This document shows, piece by piece, positions 39,587 through 39,827 of a stretch of 39,827 nt of DNA. How positions within the stretch are numbered: position 1 is the stretch's first letter; every line of letters begins with the position of its first letter. The notes below the pieces were generated by a model. The model made no database searches. It was not told where the DNA came from and was given only the letters and a program-made list of their open reading frames with translations. Both the position numbers and the translations under genes were made by a program. Source of the stretch: Bacteroidales bacterium (GTDB taxonomy: Bacteria > Bacteroidota > Bacteroidia > Bacteroidales > UBA10428); the NCBI GenBank assembly GCA_016931575.1, contig JAFGEO010000073.1, forward strand, positions 1 to 39,827, given 5' to 3'.

Positions 39587-39799
39587 CTATCTACTGGCTT
39601 CGATGCAAGAGTAAATCAAACCACCTACGCCAACCACCCCTGAGGCTACGGCTATTATTGTTACTCCGGGTACTGCTGCTGCCAGCAGTAAGCCTGCGTA
39701 GGCAAATGCTACACCAATTCCATCTCCACCATTAATCTTCTCCGTCTCCAAGGGGGTCATCTCCCGAACTCCCAGGTTCTCAATTTCAAAAGTATTCAT
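39587..39799 (-). CDS. Double-glycine leader peptide precursor (bacteriocin-like)
   Basis: This is a 70-residue precursor. The leader, about 25 residues, reads MNTFEIENLGVREMTPLETE then KINGG, with the double-glycine cleavage site at Gly24-Gly25 and the usual hydrophobic Met at -12, Glu at -8 and Ile at -4. The predicted 45-residue core is almost wholly hydrophobic and rich in Gly, Ala and Val, with a few charged residues at the end (Glu, Arg), one Pro and one Cys (IYSCIEASR). AxxxG steps (core 16-20 and 25-29) recall the helix-packing motifs of class IIb and pore-forming bacteriocins. A single Cys and few Ser/Thr argue against a lanthipeptide. No close named bacteriocin is recognised. Two membrane proteins and an ABC ATPase follow on the same strand. 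The promoter and any C39-peptidase exporter would lie beyond the right edge. Confidence 0.75.
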   Translation of the reverse strand: MNTFEIENLGVREMTPLETEKINGGDGIGVAFAYAGLLLAAAVPGVTIIAVASGVVGVGGLIYSCIEASR

Positions 39800-39827
39800 T
39801 TTTTTAAAAGTTTAAAATAACGCGGCA

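Noticed and set aside
39587-39799. Lanthipeptide or thiopeptide precursor
   Set aside because: The core has one Cys and few Ser/Thr, and no modification enzyme is seen in the window. A hydrophobic unmodified bacteriocin-like peptide fits better.
1-39827. CRISPR array, tRNA or rRNA genes, insertion sequences, prophage
   Set aside because: No regularly spaced repeats, no tRNA-like cloverleaf with CCA-proximal stem, no rRNA-like stretch and no transposase, integrase or phage structural ORF was found on either strand.

Overview
The window looks like a chromosomal piece of a Bacteroidota genome, probably a free-living or sediment member of the Bacteroidales/Marinilabiliales type (lineage is inference). 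Direct signs are a SusC/SusD pair, proteins with type IX secretion (T9SS) sorting domains plus a PorP/SprF partner, a type III glutamine synthetase, a Reg_prop/Y_Y_Y sensor kinase, and several matches to the Bacteroidota promoter pattern TTTG ... TAnnTTTG. No rRNA, tRNA, CRISPR array, transposase or phage gene was seen.

Layout. 1-5.7 kb: a large periplasmic-sensing histidine kinase converges on an OmpR-type regulator and histidine kinase pair. 5.8-7.2 kb: an M20 dipeptidase. 7.2-10.9 kb: two unrelated types of glutamine synthetase (GSIII and an eukaryote-like GSII) face each other across a UUCG-loop terminator; a nearly identical 16-base palindromic element lies upstream of both. 11.3-14.5 kb: a small exported protein and a tandem family of exported CBM9-like, T9SS-sorted proteins; the third copy is a decayed remnant. 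14.6-26.4 kb: a beta-mannan/manno-oligosaccharide utilisation locus. On the minus strand are GH130 mannosylglucose phosphorylase, cellobiose/mannobiose 2-epimerase, a GH2 beta-mannosidase lipoprotein and an MFS sugar transporter; divergently on the plus strand are SusC and SusD. The logic is outer-membrane uptake by SusCD, periplasmic trimming by GH2, import by the MFS protein, then epimerisation of mannobiose to mannosylglucose and phosphorolysis to mannose-1-phosphate plus glucose. No endo-mannanase is present here.

26.5-34.7 kb: a tightly packed minus-strand operon of an 1840-residue T9SS type A protein, a 574-residue type B (gliding-motility C-terminal) protein with a propeller-like repeat region, and a PorP/SprF outer-membrane protein. 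Two of the three use GTG starts, one overlapping the preceding stop codon. 34.8-37.4 kb: a frameshifted MORN-like remnant, an intact ARPP-1-type lipoprotein with a strong terminator, and a chimeric remnant joining the start of a CotH-like lipoprotein to the end of an outer-membrane barrel.

37.4-39.8 kb: the most novel-looking unit. A 70-residue precursor with a double-glycine leader and a hydrophobic, glycine/alanine-rich 45-residue core is followed by a hairpin, two small polytopic membrane proteins and an ABC ATPase. This resembles a bacteriocin-type peptide with a LanFEG-like immunity/export module. The unit runs off the right edge, so processing and export genes may lie just outside.
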